Source: Progne subis subis
Lineage: Eukaryota; Chordata; Aves; Passeriformes; Hirundinidae
Direction: 5' to 3'
Length of the DNA: 64,000 bases
NCBI GenBank assembly: GCA_022316685.1
Contig: JAKJHU010000140.1
Span: 124,001 to 188,000 of the forward strand
A program made the position numbers and the translations under genes. A model generated the notes under the pieces. It saw only the letters and a program-made list of their open reading frames with translations. It made no database searches and had not been told where the DNA came from. Positions 10,563-22,180 of this stretch are shown in pieces; the stretch's first letter is position 1, and every line of letters starts with the position of its first letter.

Positions 10563-11251
10563 TGTAGTGGTGTGAGAGTGGTTTTATTAAGTTATTAAGT
10601 TATTTTTGTAAGATTTTTAAGTTATTTTTGTAATGGTTTAGTCCACTGTACCTCCCTGTGTTTTGTAATAGTTTTCCCCCTTATGAGTTAGTTGTACGAG
10701 TAGACGTTTTCTGTCAATCATCCTTCCCTGCACCTGTCCCTGTCAATTCCCCCCTCTCTCCTCGTGGTCGCCCTGTCTGTCACTTCGAGACCCTTCCCTG
10801 GATTCTGGAAAGATCCAGGAGAGGCGTCGAGTGATAGGCTGGTGCCCGGGGAATCTCCTCCTACCCTCCTGTGATTTGTTAATGGTTTAGAAGTTAACAC
10901 CCCTGTTACCACCCCCATATTCCCTGGTTGGCTGACCCATTGTCAGCCCTCCCCCATTTATAAGTGGCTGTCAAGCTTTGATCTCTGCTCTCTCTGGGCA
11001 GCAGTGGTCTGAGGTGGAGTTCCTTGCCGGACTCCCCTTAATAAACTACCTTCTACCCTGCCTAAAGAGAGACGACTCTTTTTCCGTCGCCGCCGTCACA
11101 AACTCCATCAGGTCCACTCGCTGGTGTGGGGAACCAAGAACCTACCAGGAGGAGGTTACTCGCCCTGCCTGTGACCCCGACCGATCCTCGTAGTGGCAGT
11201 GCAGAACTGAGCTAGCCTGCACGCCTGCCAGGTGTGAAAGGACACTGCTAT
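10563..11251 (+). repeat. Solo LTR, family 1, copy 1 (UEVLD intron 10)
   Basis: About 689 bp, TGTAGTGGTG... with AATAAA in CCCCTTAATAAACTACC near 11036. Flanked by AAGTGG on both sides (10557-10562, 11252-11257), a 6-bp duplication as made by class II ERVs. Clearly related to the copies at 12851 and 18652. Antisense to UEVLD. Confidence 0.85.
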
Positions 11252-11552
11252 AAGTGGGCCAGAAGGCTTGTCTAAATTTGTTTTAAATACACAATCAAAG
11301 AGCTCTGATATTCTGGTATCTCCTCACATTGCCACAGGCACCATGTTAGTAAGAATTTCAGAAAAACAGTGCCCACATACACATCCATAAAAGCGAATGA
11401 CAACTTGACCTACAGTTTCCTATAAACTCAATATATAAACATTTTAGAGCAAGCTTCTCCCACTTCATAAAGAGCTGAAGAACATGTAAACATCAAGTGC
11501 CTAAACATGGAGGAAAAAATAAAAGGTTATAATGGTGCTACCTGTAAGCCAC

Positions 11553-11626
11553 CTTTTCCCTTGAGTATTGAGCAGCCACTGCTTCTGTTTGATTTGCAAC
11601 TACATTACAGCTGGTCCATGATGGTA
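11553..11626 (-). pseudogene. UEVLD: UEVLD exon 10 (probable)
   Basis: Acceptor TTTCTACTTAG, then, joined to the G of exon 9, VPSWTSCNVVANQTEAVAAQ, aligning with the LDH VPVWSG segment. In the LDH family this exon ends two bases into a codon. The first usable donor here, AAG then GTGGCT, ends on a whole codon and would throw exon 11 out of frame. The true 3' border is therefore uncertain or lost. Confidence 0.65.
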
Positions 11627-11901
11627 CTAAGTAGAAATAACAACAACAAAAGCATTTGAGGTTGTAGTTTGATTTTTTTTTTTTTTTTCCTGTGACAAAT
11701 ACTTTCGCTACTACTCCAGGTCTACAGACTTCAGTACCCAAAAATTGCATTACTTAAATCCATTATTCTGAGAATTTACCACTCTTCTTATTACTTTTCT
11801 CATTGTCTTCATTACTTTTCTCAATTATTCTTTCATAATTCAGTTACTTAGGCACTGCCAAGACATGATATGCTCACAGTCATACTGAAGTATCACTTTA
11901 T

Positions 11902-12075
11902 CTTTGTCTTCCCCTTGTTCACCAACAACCCAGGCATCTTTTGCCAGCACTTCTTCTTTCAAAAGGTTGGTCAACATGTACTGAAATCTCTCTGAATTGA
12001 GGTTGGCACCTACTCCAATTACTCTGCTTTTGGGAAATGAGCTCATCTTCCACAATACAAATGTCATTATTTCAA
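11902..12075 (-). pseudogene. UEVLD: UEVLD exon 9, donor lost
   Basis: 174 nt, acceptor ACATTTAG. Encodes EIMTFVLWKMSSFPKSRVIG and ends VGEQGEDK. The length equals that of the matching human and LDHA exon. The next bases are ATAAAGTG where GTAAAGTG would be a good donor, a G-to-A change at the first intron base. The LDH catalytic His position is Gln (GEQGED), as in other UEVLD. Confidence 0.88.
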
Positions 12076-12825
12076 CTAAATGTCAGAGAAAAAACATGTT
12101 GCCAATGGAGGACAACTCAAAATTCAACTCAACTGCAAATTATGAATCATCATTATGAAAAACTCTGGACTTCTTTACTTTAGAAAAGGCATAAGCAGGT
12201 AAGAACATATTGGTAGTTTATTTCAACCTAAAACACAAAGTCAGGTGGGGGAGAAGTGAAAAAATAAGAACAACAATAGTAAGAGAATAAGAAGAGCTGT
12301 CTTCAATGCATTACAGGATAGAGGCTCACACTTCTTTCCCTTTCTTAAGTAGTGAGTTTGCTTTGCCTTAGTTGATAGTACCACTGACCTGGAAATTTAA
12401 ACCTTCCACCAAAATCTAGCTGCAATATTTACTATTAATGCTATATTTTGTATATGAATAGCCTGTGTGATCCTATGGTACATAATACACACGGATCTAT
12501 CCTTCCTGCACAGGAGAAATGTGCACATAAAACTCACAACAGCCAGTGGATACCAATGATGTAGACACATCTGTAGCTATGCACAGAAACATACAGAAAT
12601 ACATACCTGTTACACAAAACAAAGCACAATATTTTCTTTTATCTTGATTACAGTAAAGAAAAAACCCTCAAAGACAGTGTCCTGCTCAAAGCTGAAAAGG
12701 AAAACATCTTTCAGAGTAGCAAGAAATTTTGACTAACGAGGTGTATTCAGCAGTAACATATTTTTAAAACAGGCCAGAGAAAAAGCCAGGTGAGGGACAG
12801 AATATTATGCAGAGTACCAGTATAC

Positions 12826-13684
12826 CTGGATGAGAGGCAACAAGGAGAACTGTGGCGGTGCAAGAATTGTTTTATTAAGTTTTTATAAGAAGTTTTATGT
12901 TATGGTTCAGTTCACTGTACCCCCAGTTCTGTAACAGTCCATCCCCTTTTGAGTTTTCTGTATAATAAGGTGTTGTATGTCAATCATCCCATCCCCCACC
13001 TATCCTTGTCCATCCCCTCTCCCCCCCCCACCCCCGGGGCATCTTGTCTATCACTTTGGGACCCCTCCCTAGATTGGGAAATCCCAGAGGGAAGGCGTTG
13101 AGTGATCGGTCGCCCCAGGGGGAATTCCTTTGCCCTTCGTTTTAGTGGTCAGAGGCTTGGAGGTGGAGACCCCTTGTTGCCCCCTGAATCCCCTGATTTG
13201 TTATCTTGTTGTAACCTCCCCTGAACCCTCCTCCACTTATAAGATGAGAGAGGGAGATTCAAACTCTCTCTGGCCTGCAGTTTGGACCAGTGGCAGACCT
13301 CCCGCAGCTCGGCCTGAATAAAACCATCTTTTAACCTGCTTAGCCGAGAGCCATCCTTTTCCTACTGCCGCTGTTGTCACGACACTATTTGGTCCAGCTG
13401 CTGCTGAGAAGCCAGGTCCAGCAGGCAAAGTTAACCTGCTTGCATAACCAGACTGAAAACGTCCTGGTCGCTGTGCAGATCTGAGCCAGCCAGGGGCCAG
13501 CGTCCGCCCGGTGCGGAAGAAGCACAGCCACAGAGAACAGTATTCTGACTGTAATGGGATACTGCTGGAATAGTTCCTCTGAACAAATCCACATTGCTTT
13601 GTATGACATCAAGGTAAGTCTGAGCATTACCCAGAGAATTAACTGTAAGCACCACAACTTTGGAATCAGCTGAAGCAGAAAAAT
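12826..13684 (-). pseudogene. UEVLD: UEVLD exon 8, split by a solo LTR
   Basis: The upstream part, 13684-13533, encodes [20 protein letters not shown]... through HYSQNTVL. The downstream part, 12844-12826, completes the exon before a GTATAC donor. The two parts total 171 nt without the LTR and one duplication copy, exactly the human coding length (56 codons plus 3 split nt). The break is a 682-bp insertion between GAGAAC duplications. Read into the LTR, the frame stops at 13431-13433. Confidence 0.93.
12851..13532 (+). repeat. Solo LTR, family 1, copy 2 (inside UEVLD exon 8)
   Basis: 682 bp, starts TGTGGCGGTG and ends CAGCCACA; AATAAA near 13317. Perfect duplication GAGAAC at 12845-12850 and 13533-13538. 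It interrupts coding sequence and is antisense to the gene. Confidence 0.93.
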
Positions 13685-15376
13685 CTGAAAATATAAAGAA
13701 AACATATTTTGAAATGTATGTCATTCTGTTGAGTTTTGGATGCAAAACCAAGAGCTGTTCTAAAGGCTGAACTACAGCATCCAGCTTAATTAGGGATTCT
13801 TTGCCTCCTGTCCCCCTTGTATCCCCCAGTGTGGAATTTGGGACACTTCCACAGCACCTATAGAACACAGCTCTCTCACAGAACTACTTTCCTGTTTATA
13901 GGTGCCAAACACAAAAGGCAGACTACAATTTGTCCAAGGTTACAGAGCAGGGACTAGAAAACATCTAGACAGCTTTGACAGATAAACTTTTCCAAGTTTG
14001 CTTGGCAAGAAAGAAAAAAAAAAAAAATACATGAAAAGGCTCCTTAACTTTTATTCTAACTGTTAAAGGGGAAAGACTCTTTTAGTCTGAGGCTTCTTCT
14101 ATAATTTTTGATCTTTTATCATAATCAAGAGCATGTAGGCAACCATGAAAAGCACTCCAAAAATCTGTTCATTAAATAAAAGACAAATTGCATTTATTAG
14201 CCCAAGGAAACAAACAACCACGCTTGCTGCAGGAATTTGTAAGTCAAAGCTGCCCTGAGCAGGTATCTCTGAGTATCTGAGTGCCACACAGGTGATCAGC
14301 CTGGACAGAGAAATAGGGTGATTCTTCTGTTGCACCACTTTTGGAACCAGCTGAAGCCAAAGCAGAGGTCTAATGTACTGACAAATTAAAACCAAACTAA
14401 GCAGGACATAATTAATACCAGCTTGCCCCAAACTTAGATATAAACATACTAAAATAGCAGGTAACAGCATACAAACATTTTGTAGTATTGTAACACTACC
14501 CAGCTTCTTATACCACAGCTAAATGCAAACATACAACAGGCAACCACATGAGGCACAAACAGATTTGCGGTACAGTTGTACAACCAGGGTTCAGAAAAAA
14601 AGGTGTGCTAGCAGTAAAACCTGTAAGATAAGATCAAAGAATGTACAGCAGGCAATGCCAGGTGCAGAATGAGCCACAACAATGCCTGGTGGAACCAGAA
14701 CAAGTCCCTGTTCCCAAAATAAGAAAAATTCAAAGAGAAGCACAAGAAAATCCCTTTTATCTTGCAAAGGATGCAGGGAACATGGAAACATGACACATAA
14801 ACAAGGAAGAACGTTACCCAATTCAGTTCCAGCATTCCCTGTGGAAAAACTTCTGAGGTGCATGGCCTCAACCTCTGCAACCACCAAAGACCATCAAAGG
14901 CTGTAACTGATTACTAATTACAGAGCATGGCATTGACTCTGTTGAATCATATGCTCATAGCTGACTGAGGACAAGGTTATTAAGAACTGATTGTTTCAGT
15001 ATGCAGTGATAGAGATTAAGGCCTCACTACTGGCCATGCGCATGTTTAATGAACATCAAGCTAGGAAAGCAGCACTTTGAAACACACCTTTATTTGTCCG
15101 CCTCCTGAACACTGCTTTCATAGCCTTCACTAATTCCTACACAAATATTTTCCCCCTTCCCTCCTTCTCTCTGCCTATGACACAGAAGTTCTAGCTTGGC
15201 TTTTCTGTATTTCTGCATGAGTACAATTTCAGTGTTATCCTCTTACCTACCTGTATAGACTTTTAAAAAAGGACAGCCTATGTGCCACTGTATCTCCCCA
15301 GGTGTCCTGCTCCTGTTAAAACAAGCAAAAGCACACGCAGTACAGCACCCACTCCTGTTCCAGAAACATCTCATGC
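13685..15376. other. UEVLD intron 7
   Basis: No recognised repeat. It contains a 123-codon minus-strand ORF (14099-14470) rich in hydrophobic residues that I do not regard as a gene. Confidence 0.55.
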
Positions 15377-15482
15377 CTTTGCTGATCTCCACATTTGGCA
15401 CAGCAAAAATCTCCAAATCCATGGCCCCTCCTTTTGCTGCACCTTCAGAGAGATCCAAAATAACCACCTTATCTGCAACATC
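15377..15482 (-). CDS. UEVLD: UEVLD exon 7
   Basis: 106 nt, TTCATACAG acceptor. Encodes DVADKVVILDLSEGAAKGG and MDLEIFAVPNVEISK. At the position required by phase the donor reads GC (AAAG then GCATGA) instead of GT, so it is either a rare GC-AG intron or an early splice lesion. Confidence 0.87.
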
Positions 15483-16062
15483 CTGTATGAATAAAAATAA
15501 TACAGATCAATAATAAACCAAAGCTTGTTCTTGTGGGAGTGAGGAATAATAACCAAAATTCCTCCCATTTCATTGTTTACTGTACTGTGTACTGGTCAAA
15601 ATTACAGCCAAATTACAAGCAAAAGGACTTAGTTTAGGAAGTCTAATTGGAAAAAAACACATTACAAAACCAACAAAAAACTCACAAAACTATCTCTGAA
15701 GTCAGAAATGTTGAAGTTACTGCTGTGTCTGACATACAGCTGTGATAAAGTACAACCCATCTACAGACTGTCCTTTCCCAGGGAACCAGGAGATCCCAGT
15801 TGTAAGAGGCTACTGCTGAGAGAAGAATCCTTTAGATTTTCAAAGTAAGTGAATTCAGTATTCAACCCTTCGAATTAAAAAAGCTGAGAAACCAGAGCAG
15901 AAATCTAACACCTCTGCTTACACATAAGTTAACGGAAGAGACAAATGACCTAAGCAGTGACAGTTGTTAAAACTGATGACGTATTCCTTAGTGTCAGATA
16001 TTAAGAACTAGATTGGAATCCTCTCTCTTACAGGCCTCTTGTTATTTTTAATAATTATGTAC

Positions 16063-16178
16063 CTTTGCTGCTAGTACATGTGCAATGCCAAGATCTCCAG
16101 ATCCAACAACAGTAATTTTGTTAAAATATCCTTCATTTTTGCCTCCAGTTTTACTCCTTGATTTCATTTCAGTCTCTC
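16063..16178 (-). CDS. UEVLD: UEVLD exon 6 (start of LDH-like domain)
   Basis: 116 nt, TTGCAG acceptor and GTACAT donor. Encodes FNKITVVGSGDLGIAHVLAAK, the first Rossmann strand with GXGXXG (GSGDLG). Open and in phase. Confidence 0.9.
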
Positions 16179-16606
16179 CTGCAATTAGAAGAAAACCACA
16201 AACTTAGCTGCTGGTGCACACTGTATCAATACAATTATTGCTGCTTCATAAAGCATCATGGTTGTGCCAGAGTTAAATCAAGTATGTGGACTTTTTCAAA
16301 ACAGCAGTCAAGGCTGCCCACAGAAAATACATCACAACTTGCAAGGTGTAAAACAAATATTCCACTCTAGACAAGAGTGTTTTTTTCACTAAGTAAAAAT
16401 AGATGAGCATGACAATAGCAAGAAGCTAAACACTAACACCACAAAAACAGCACTCCCTCCGCCACTGTTACAGGTGTGCATACAGATCATGGTCATAAAA
16501 TTTGTAAACTATAAACCATGTAGGTTTCTTTGTGACATGAAGTAATGACAATAAGCGAGTATCTTGTAGAAGAACATTAGATATGAGTCCTTGAAAACAT
16601 TCCCAC

Positions 16607-16742
16607 CTTCAGTAATCTTTGCAATATAGGAGAGAAGTTCTGATTGCCTGGCTGCATCAGAAGATGACAGTGAGTACAAAGGGAGCTCTTCCTCAAACTT
16701 TGCAATCATTTCCTTGATTAATCCAATGAGAGTTGATTTAGG
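16607..16742 (-). CDS. UEVLD: UEVLD exon 5
   Basis: 136 nt, TATTTCAG acceptor and GTGGGA donor. Encodes [20 protein letters not shown] and [20 protein letters not shown], the C-terminal helices of the UEV domain and the linker. Open. Confidence 0.92.
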
Positions 16743-17574
16743 CTGAAATACATCAGACAAATAGAAGACAAAAGAGTTGAACTGCTATTTCATATAGTGG
16801 TATCAGCTGTGAACTGCCAGAGCCAACAAAATTTAATCAAATTATAAATACTGACACTCTTTTAACATTTACACAAACACCTAAGGGAGAAAAAAGCATC
16901 ACTTTGAGAAGATACTTTCCAAACAGAGTATTAATTAAAAGGAATTTAACAAAAGGAATTCTAAAATTGAAATTACCAGTGCTAGTAGCATTTGATGGCA
17001 TCCACGAATATATGGGAGCCTTTGATATAGCCACATCCAGTATTATAAAAGGGACAAAGCCTAGCTAAAGAGAAGTTAGTTCAGTCTTCTTAGATGAGCT
17101 CAACTGTCCAGAGTTCTGGCAATTCAGTCCTCCTCCAGGTAAAACCCACTGTGAAGTCAGCAGAACTTCCCTCAAGAATTTCTGTATCATTCATTTTAAA
17201 AAGCTGGCATTCATTATATCATTTTTACTGACCTAGCAGTCATATATAAGTGAGTAATTTAATACAGTGCATAGAATTATTTAGCAACAGCATTGATTTT
17301 TGAAGTTCTGTGCTATTTCAGAGTTCTGCTAAAAGAGACATACCCAAAAGGCAGAAACTTCATTGAACCTTCTTGAGGGATACTCAGCTGGTCTCACTAT
17401 TCATAGCAACAAAGTATCACAAGGTTTATATTGCTTTGTAAAGAATCAGTCCCTTTTTTTCCTTACAATCACTTCCAACTGCCTTTACAAGCCTCAGACT
17501 GCTGGAAAGTTCCACATGGTACCACGCAGTATTCCCAAATGCTTCCCTCCCCTGTAAGCCACTCCACCCCTTAC

Positions 17575-17738
17575 ACAGCTCCAGTTCTGCAGGTAGGACA
17601 AATAAATCCTACCCTGTGCATCGACATGTTTCCCCACCACAACACCCATGCCTGCAGTTGGCTTCAGGAAGCAAATGGGGGGAGCAAAGGGATGAGCATC
17701 CATGATCCACAGACAAATGGGTTTGTTATAGGAATTAC
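17575..17738 (-). CDS. UEVLD: UEVLD exon 4
   Basis: 164 nt with a TTGAACAG acceptor and GTAAGG donor. It encodes the UEV core: [48 protein letters not shown]. These match TSG101/UEVLD strands and the loop that replaces the E2 active site. Open. Confidence 0.92.
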
Positions 17739-18460
17739 CTGTTCAACACAAAACAAATTACTGACTTCTGCACTGAGAAGAGGCACTAAACACCAGCTAT
17801 GTGTGATGTGATTCACACTTTCTAATAACAAAATAGCAAAATAGCCTGACAGATCACTTCCAGATCTACGCTGGAAAATACATTACTTAGGCTAATTAAT
17901 AAAACCAGATCAACTTGAAGTGCTACTGATTGTGCCTTTCTTAATATGAAGTTCTGTTGCTGTTTTGCTTCCCAGGGACCTCTCTTAGCCAATATATTCC
18001 CTTTTCCCAGCAAAGAAAGGTTTCATATATAAATACATATAATACTTATTTTATGACTTAATACCTAGTGCAAAAAAGCATCCATAAAGAGCTTTGCATC
18101 AGACTTCAAAGGCTTTAAGCTGAAAATAAAAAATTGCCTACAAGTTATTTTTGGACACTGTCTATATAAGTGCAGGTCTCAGAGAATTCACACAAGCTCC
18201 ATTAGCTACCAAAGTGTTTGCCAACATGGTCTCAAATGACACCATTTTTTAAATAGTTAATTTACTTATTTAATTAATAGCACCTCATTTCAGCATCTGT
18301 GCACTTATTTGTGCAGTAGAAGTGACTTCTACCAATTCAAACAAAATATTTTTTTGTCCCCTTTGAAGACACTGCACAGTGAACTGTTAAGAGGCAGCAC
18401 CCAACACATTTTACATTTAGAGTAATAACTGCCAAGAAAATTACACTTGATTTATCTTAC

Positions 18461-18523
18461 CATATTTCACTGGAACAGTGCCACTAAAATTCAGGAGGTC
18501 GTTCTGGGATCCATCCTTGAAGG
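18461..18523 (-). CDS. UEVLD: UEVLD exon 3
   Basis: 63 nt between a TTTCAG acceptor and GTAAGA donor; encodes FKDGSQNDLLNFSGTVPVKY in phase with exons 2 and 4. Too short to stand out as an ORF, but the UEV beta-strand sequence and phase are unambiguous. Confidence 0.88.
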
Positions 18524-18651
18524 CTGAAATTAAAAATGCAATTTAAAAAAACCCAAACCAACTCCTTTCAAAGCAGTCCCATCCACAACTACAAATATAC
18601 AAACACTGATTTTTCTTTAGAAATCAAATATACTCTTCCTAGAAGAACCAA

Positions 18652-19363
18652 TGTGGTGGTGTGAAAAGTGGATTGGTTCTGTATTTAAACGTTTTTTGTA
18701 AAACTTTTTAAGGGTTTATGATGTAATGGTCTGTTCCATTGTACCCCCGTTATATGTAATGGTTTCTCCCTCTTTGAGTGTGTTATATAACAGTTCGTTT
18801 TAGGTCAATCATTCCCCTCCTCCACCTACCCCTGTCAATCCCCTCTCTCTCCTCTTGGGCGCCCTGTCTGTCACTTCGGGGCCTTTCCCTGGTTTCTGGA
18901 AAGATCCAGGGAGGGTGTCGAGTGACAGGCTGGCCCCTGGGAAATCCCCCACCCCTGTCTTGTTATTGGATCTCTGTTCAGAAGTTAACACCCCCCTGTT
19001 ACGCGCATGTTCTACCTCATTGGCTGATCCGTTGTTGCCACCCCTGAACCCTCCCATGTTTAAAAGCTGGTGCACAGCCTTGTTCGGAGCTCTCTTCGGG
19101 CAGCAGTCGGCTGAGGCGGAGCTCCGTGCCGGACTCCCCTTAATAAAACATCTTCCTACCCTGTCTGAGAGAGACAACTCTTTCTTCGCCGCCGTGGTTG
19201 CGACTCCAACTGGCCCTGTCGCTGGTGTGGGGGAACCAAGACCCCACGGGGAGGAGGCCGATTGCCTAGCCTGCGACCCCGACCCAAGAGCGTTTGCCGC
19301 AGTGTGTGTTAGGCTGAGCTAGCCTGTGGCCAGCGCCTGTCTGGTGTAGTGGACACTGCGACA
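18652..19363 (+). repeat. Solo LTR, family 1, copy 3 (UEVLD intron 2)
   Basis: 712 bp, TGTGGTGGTG to ACTGCGACA, AATAAA in CCTTAATAAAACATC near 19141. Perfect 6-bp duplication AACCAA at 18646-18651 and 19364-19369. Same family and orientation as copies 1 and 2. Confidence 0.9.
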
Positions 19364-19451
19364 AACCAAGACCAGAATATTAATAAGATCCCCCCTCCAC
19401 ATTTTATAAAATTTCCTTAATGGAATTTTAATAAAAATTGTATTGGTACAA

Positions 19452-20124
19452 TGTCGGGTGTTTTCTTTGAGATTCAGGTGGTTTTAGAGTCTTTTGCCTT
19501 CTGCAAAGCTTTGAGCTAAACGCAAAAAAGAGACGGAGTCTTCAGGTCTTGATTTTTTAAGGTTGCATGCTTCATTTATTTTTTCTTATTTTACAATTTT
19601 CTTAGTGCTCTAGAAAGGTCTGTGCAGCTGCTCGGGCATCCGGTGACTCCTCGATTCTTTGACTCTTCTTGAACAGGGCTGTCGTTATTTTTTATACTAA
19701 TTGCTACGTATTCTTTATTTATTATTACTTGTTAATACTTATTACTTATACTAAACAGGTTATCTTTACTTTGACTTAATCTTTTTAAATTACTTTGTGC
19801 TACCGTCACTGCTGAAAATGGAGTGAGGGAAGAAGAACGAAGAAGCAGGAGACAACACCTCAAATTCTTTATCTTGCCCTAATTCACTTCAATGCTAAAA
19901 ACTTAAATCTACTGTTTCTTTACCTTGTGATAAGCTAAACTATCTTTTACACTTTTGTGGCTTGCAATCCTTCCTGCAGTGCAGGAAGCTTTTCCTATGG
20001 ACTGAGATCAAAGCCAGTGTCCTTCTGAGCTCTGGGCCGGGGTCCCAGACCCTCCTGTCCAGGTCTCTGACCCTCCAGGGCAGCCAAAGGAATTCCCTGG
20101 ACTCCAACAGCACAATTCAGCACA
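19452..20124 (-). repeat. LTR-like element in UEVLD intron 2
   Basis: On the minus strand it would run from TGTGCTGAATTG to ACACCCGACA, with AATAAATGAAGC about 120 bp before the end and GACTCCGTCTC in the U5-like part. AT-rich centre. No target duplication found, so the left and right borders are approximate. Confidence 0.5.
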
Positions 20125-20532
20125 TCACTAATCTGAAAACCCCTTGTCCTGGGTAATTTTGATGAATTGTGGGAATTTCCAGTCAGGCTGAGGGATTCTG
20201 GAAGTCTCTATAAGCTAAAGATACTTTCAAAATACTTTCAACACGATAAAGAAATATGTGAAAAAATGGTGTTACATATAAAGAACTTAAAGCATCAGTC
20301 TTCTATAATTACTGACAAGTTGAAGTAAGATGAAGTAAATGAGTTGCTGAGGTTTTTATATGTATGCATCCTTGGAAGAGCATTCAGGAACAATAACATA
20401 GCATGAGAAATTTTACTGCAAGTCAACATAAAGACAGGAACACAACGGAAATACATTCTATTATACACGGTCTGCATTTATGGCAATTAACAATCCCCAC
20501 AAATAGTTCAGAGTAACTGTATAATTTCTTAC

Positions 20533-20617
20533 TGTATGTGTTCATGGAGAATGTGAAGTTGGGGTAGGTCTTGCTAACATTCTTCAGCTCTTCTATGGTC
20601 AGGTCTCTGAACTTATA
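20533..20617 (-). CDS. UEVLD: UEVLD exon 2
   Basis: Acceptor CCCTTCCCAG, then YKFRDLTIEELKNVSKTYP... and donor GTAAGA. 85 nt, open. This is the first helix of the UEV fold. Intron 1, upstream, is over 12 kb and contains ERV-C. Confidence 0.9.
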
Positions 20618-21081
20618 CTGGGAAGGGGGAAAAAATAAGGAAAAAAGTTTCATTTCAAAGGCTTCTGTATGAGAGATAGGGAAAAGGACACTATAGAAGG
20701 CAGAAACACAAGAAGAGGAAGACAATAATTACTTTTAGTACTAAAACTAGTTTTGATGTGAAATAAATTATCAAAAAGAATTGATTACAAAAGAACTTTG
20801 AAACCATTGCAGGTCTGCTGTTGCTGAGTTCTGAAACTCTGAACATCACTCCTTATATACCATTTCTTCTCTTTACAGCTATATGAGCAGAAGCTTAGTA
20901 AAATTTTAGTCTCATCTGCACACATTAAAAAGAATACAAAAATATGAACCTCTTGGGAAAAAGGAGACTATTTTCTTACTGGCACAGGTAAACTCAGATC
21001 CACCTGCACACACTTTAGAAGAGTAACCAAGATGACACTTTCCATAAACATGTCAAATATGTAAGTAATTAGTTTCTGGGA

Positions 21082-21083
<2 letters not shown>

Positions 21084-21112
<29 letters not shown>
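21084..21112. repeat. Poly-C, 29 bp
   Basis: Uninterrupted C run in UEVLD intron 1. Run length is prone to sequencing error. Confidence 0.9.
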
Positions 21113-21113
<1 letters not shown>

Positions 21114-21547
21114 TTTTTAAGCTGTCCTTGACAGCTGAGAAAATGAATCACTGCTGCTTCATTGAGACTGTCCCCAGCCAGTCCAATACCTGAACTTCCA
21201 AGAGATTTGCATCCTCCCACATCCCAAAGGTACAAGGAGTGTTTTCCACTTCCTAGATTAGAGCCTCTGCTTCTCATTTAGAAAACTTGGCGCTGGTTTT
21301 TTTGGAACCCTTGCCTAAGCAAACAGAACAGCTGCCTGACAGTGGCTTAAAGAGCCGCTCACTGCCCTGGAATAATTGCCACAAAACAGTAGCTAAAACT
21401 GAATTTCTCTTCAGTCTGTCAGCTCGGGAGCAATACGACAGCTATGGGCATGGCACAGTTATCTTCTACTGTCTACACGAAAACACAGAGATGCTGACAA
21501 GAAACACCTTTTAGTCAGCTTCTCCCCATCGCTGGATTCTGCAAAGT

Positions 21548-22156
21548 TGTTATAAATAAATTCTATTCAAATAATCTATGTTTTAGTTACTTAATTGTTA
21601 AGTAATTCCATTAAGATTGTTAATGCTAGCTTCTATATAAAGAATTTGCCTTATTCCTGTTTTAATACTGATTTATTACCTTATTTGCTTGTTTGTTAAT
21701 TAAGAATTCACCTTATTACCTGTATCTCTGCTCCCATTCGCCAGACAGTGTCTGAATATGCAAATAAAAAGAACGCTAGAATTCTGGGAACAACTCAAGA
21801 ACAAGAGACTCTGAAAAGCAGGGAACCAAAGTAAAATCCAGGACTGTAGTTGCATTTTAGACTAGTGCAAGAAGTACGGGGGTCCACCGAAGCAGCTTTA
21901 TTTAGTCGCCGTGACCTGAGAAGGAGTCCCCCATCGCTGGACAGCCCCTGATCAGCGACGCGAAACGGACTCCCCAGCAAGGGAAAAAGCCCGTGAGGGG
22001 GGTGGGAGTCCCCAGCTTTGCTGTGAAGCGAAGCTGTGTGTACCTCCTCCTCCACGTTGCCAAGGGAGCAAGCAAGCTCTCCCCCAAGGCCAAGCTTGAT
22101 AATAAAGAAACATACAAAAACAGCAAGTCTCTGACTCTCTTATTTTTTCCAGAACA
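21548..22156 (+). repeat. 5' LTR of ERV-C
   Basis: 609 bp, TGTTATAAAT to CCAGAACA, with matching terminal TGTT/AACA. AATAAA in GATAATAAAGAAAC near 22099. By eye it differs from the 3' LTR at about eight bases and two indels. Confidence 0.92.
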
Positions 22157-22161
22157 ATTTT

Positions 22162-22180
22162 TGGGGACTCGTCCCGGGAT
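22162..22180 (+). other. ERV-C primer binding site (tRNA-Pro-like)
   Basis: TGGGGACTCGTCCCGGGAT lies 5 nt after the LTR. It resembles the tRNA-Pro site of murine gammaretroviruses with one substitution and one extra C, so primer identity is not certain. Confidence 0.65.

Noticed and set aside
14099..14470. 123-codon hydrophobic ORF in UEVLD intron 7
   Set aside because: Looks like several membrane helices, but the T-rich composition of this strand explains it; no family recognised.
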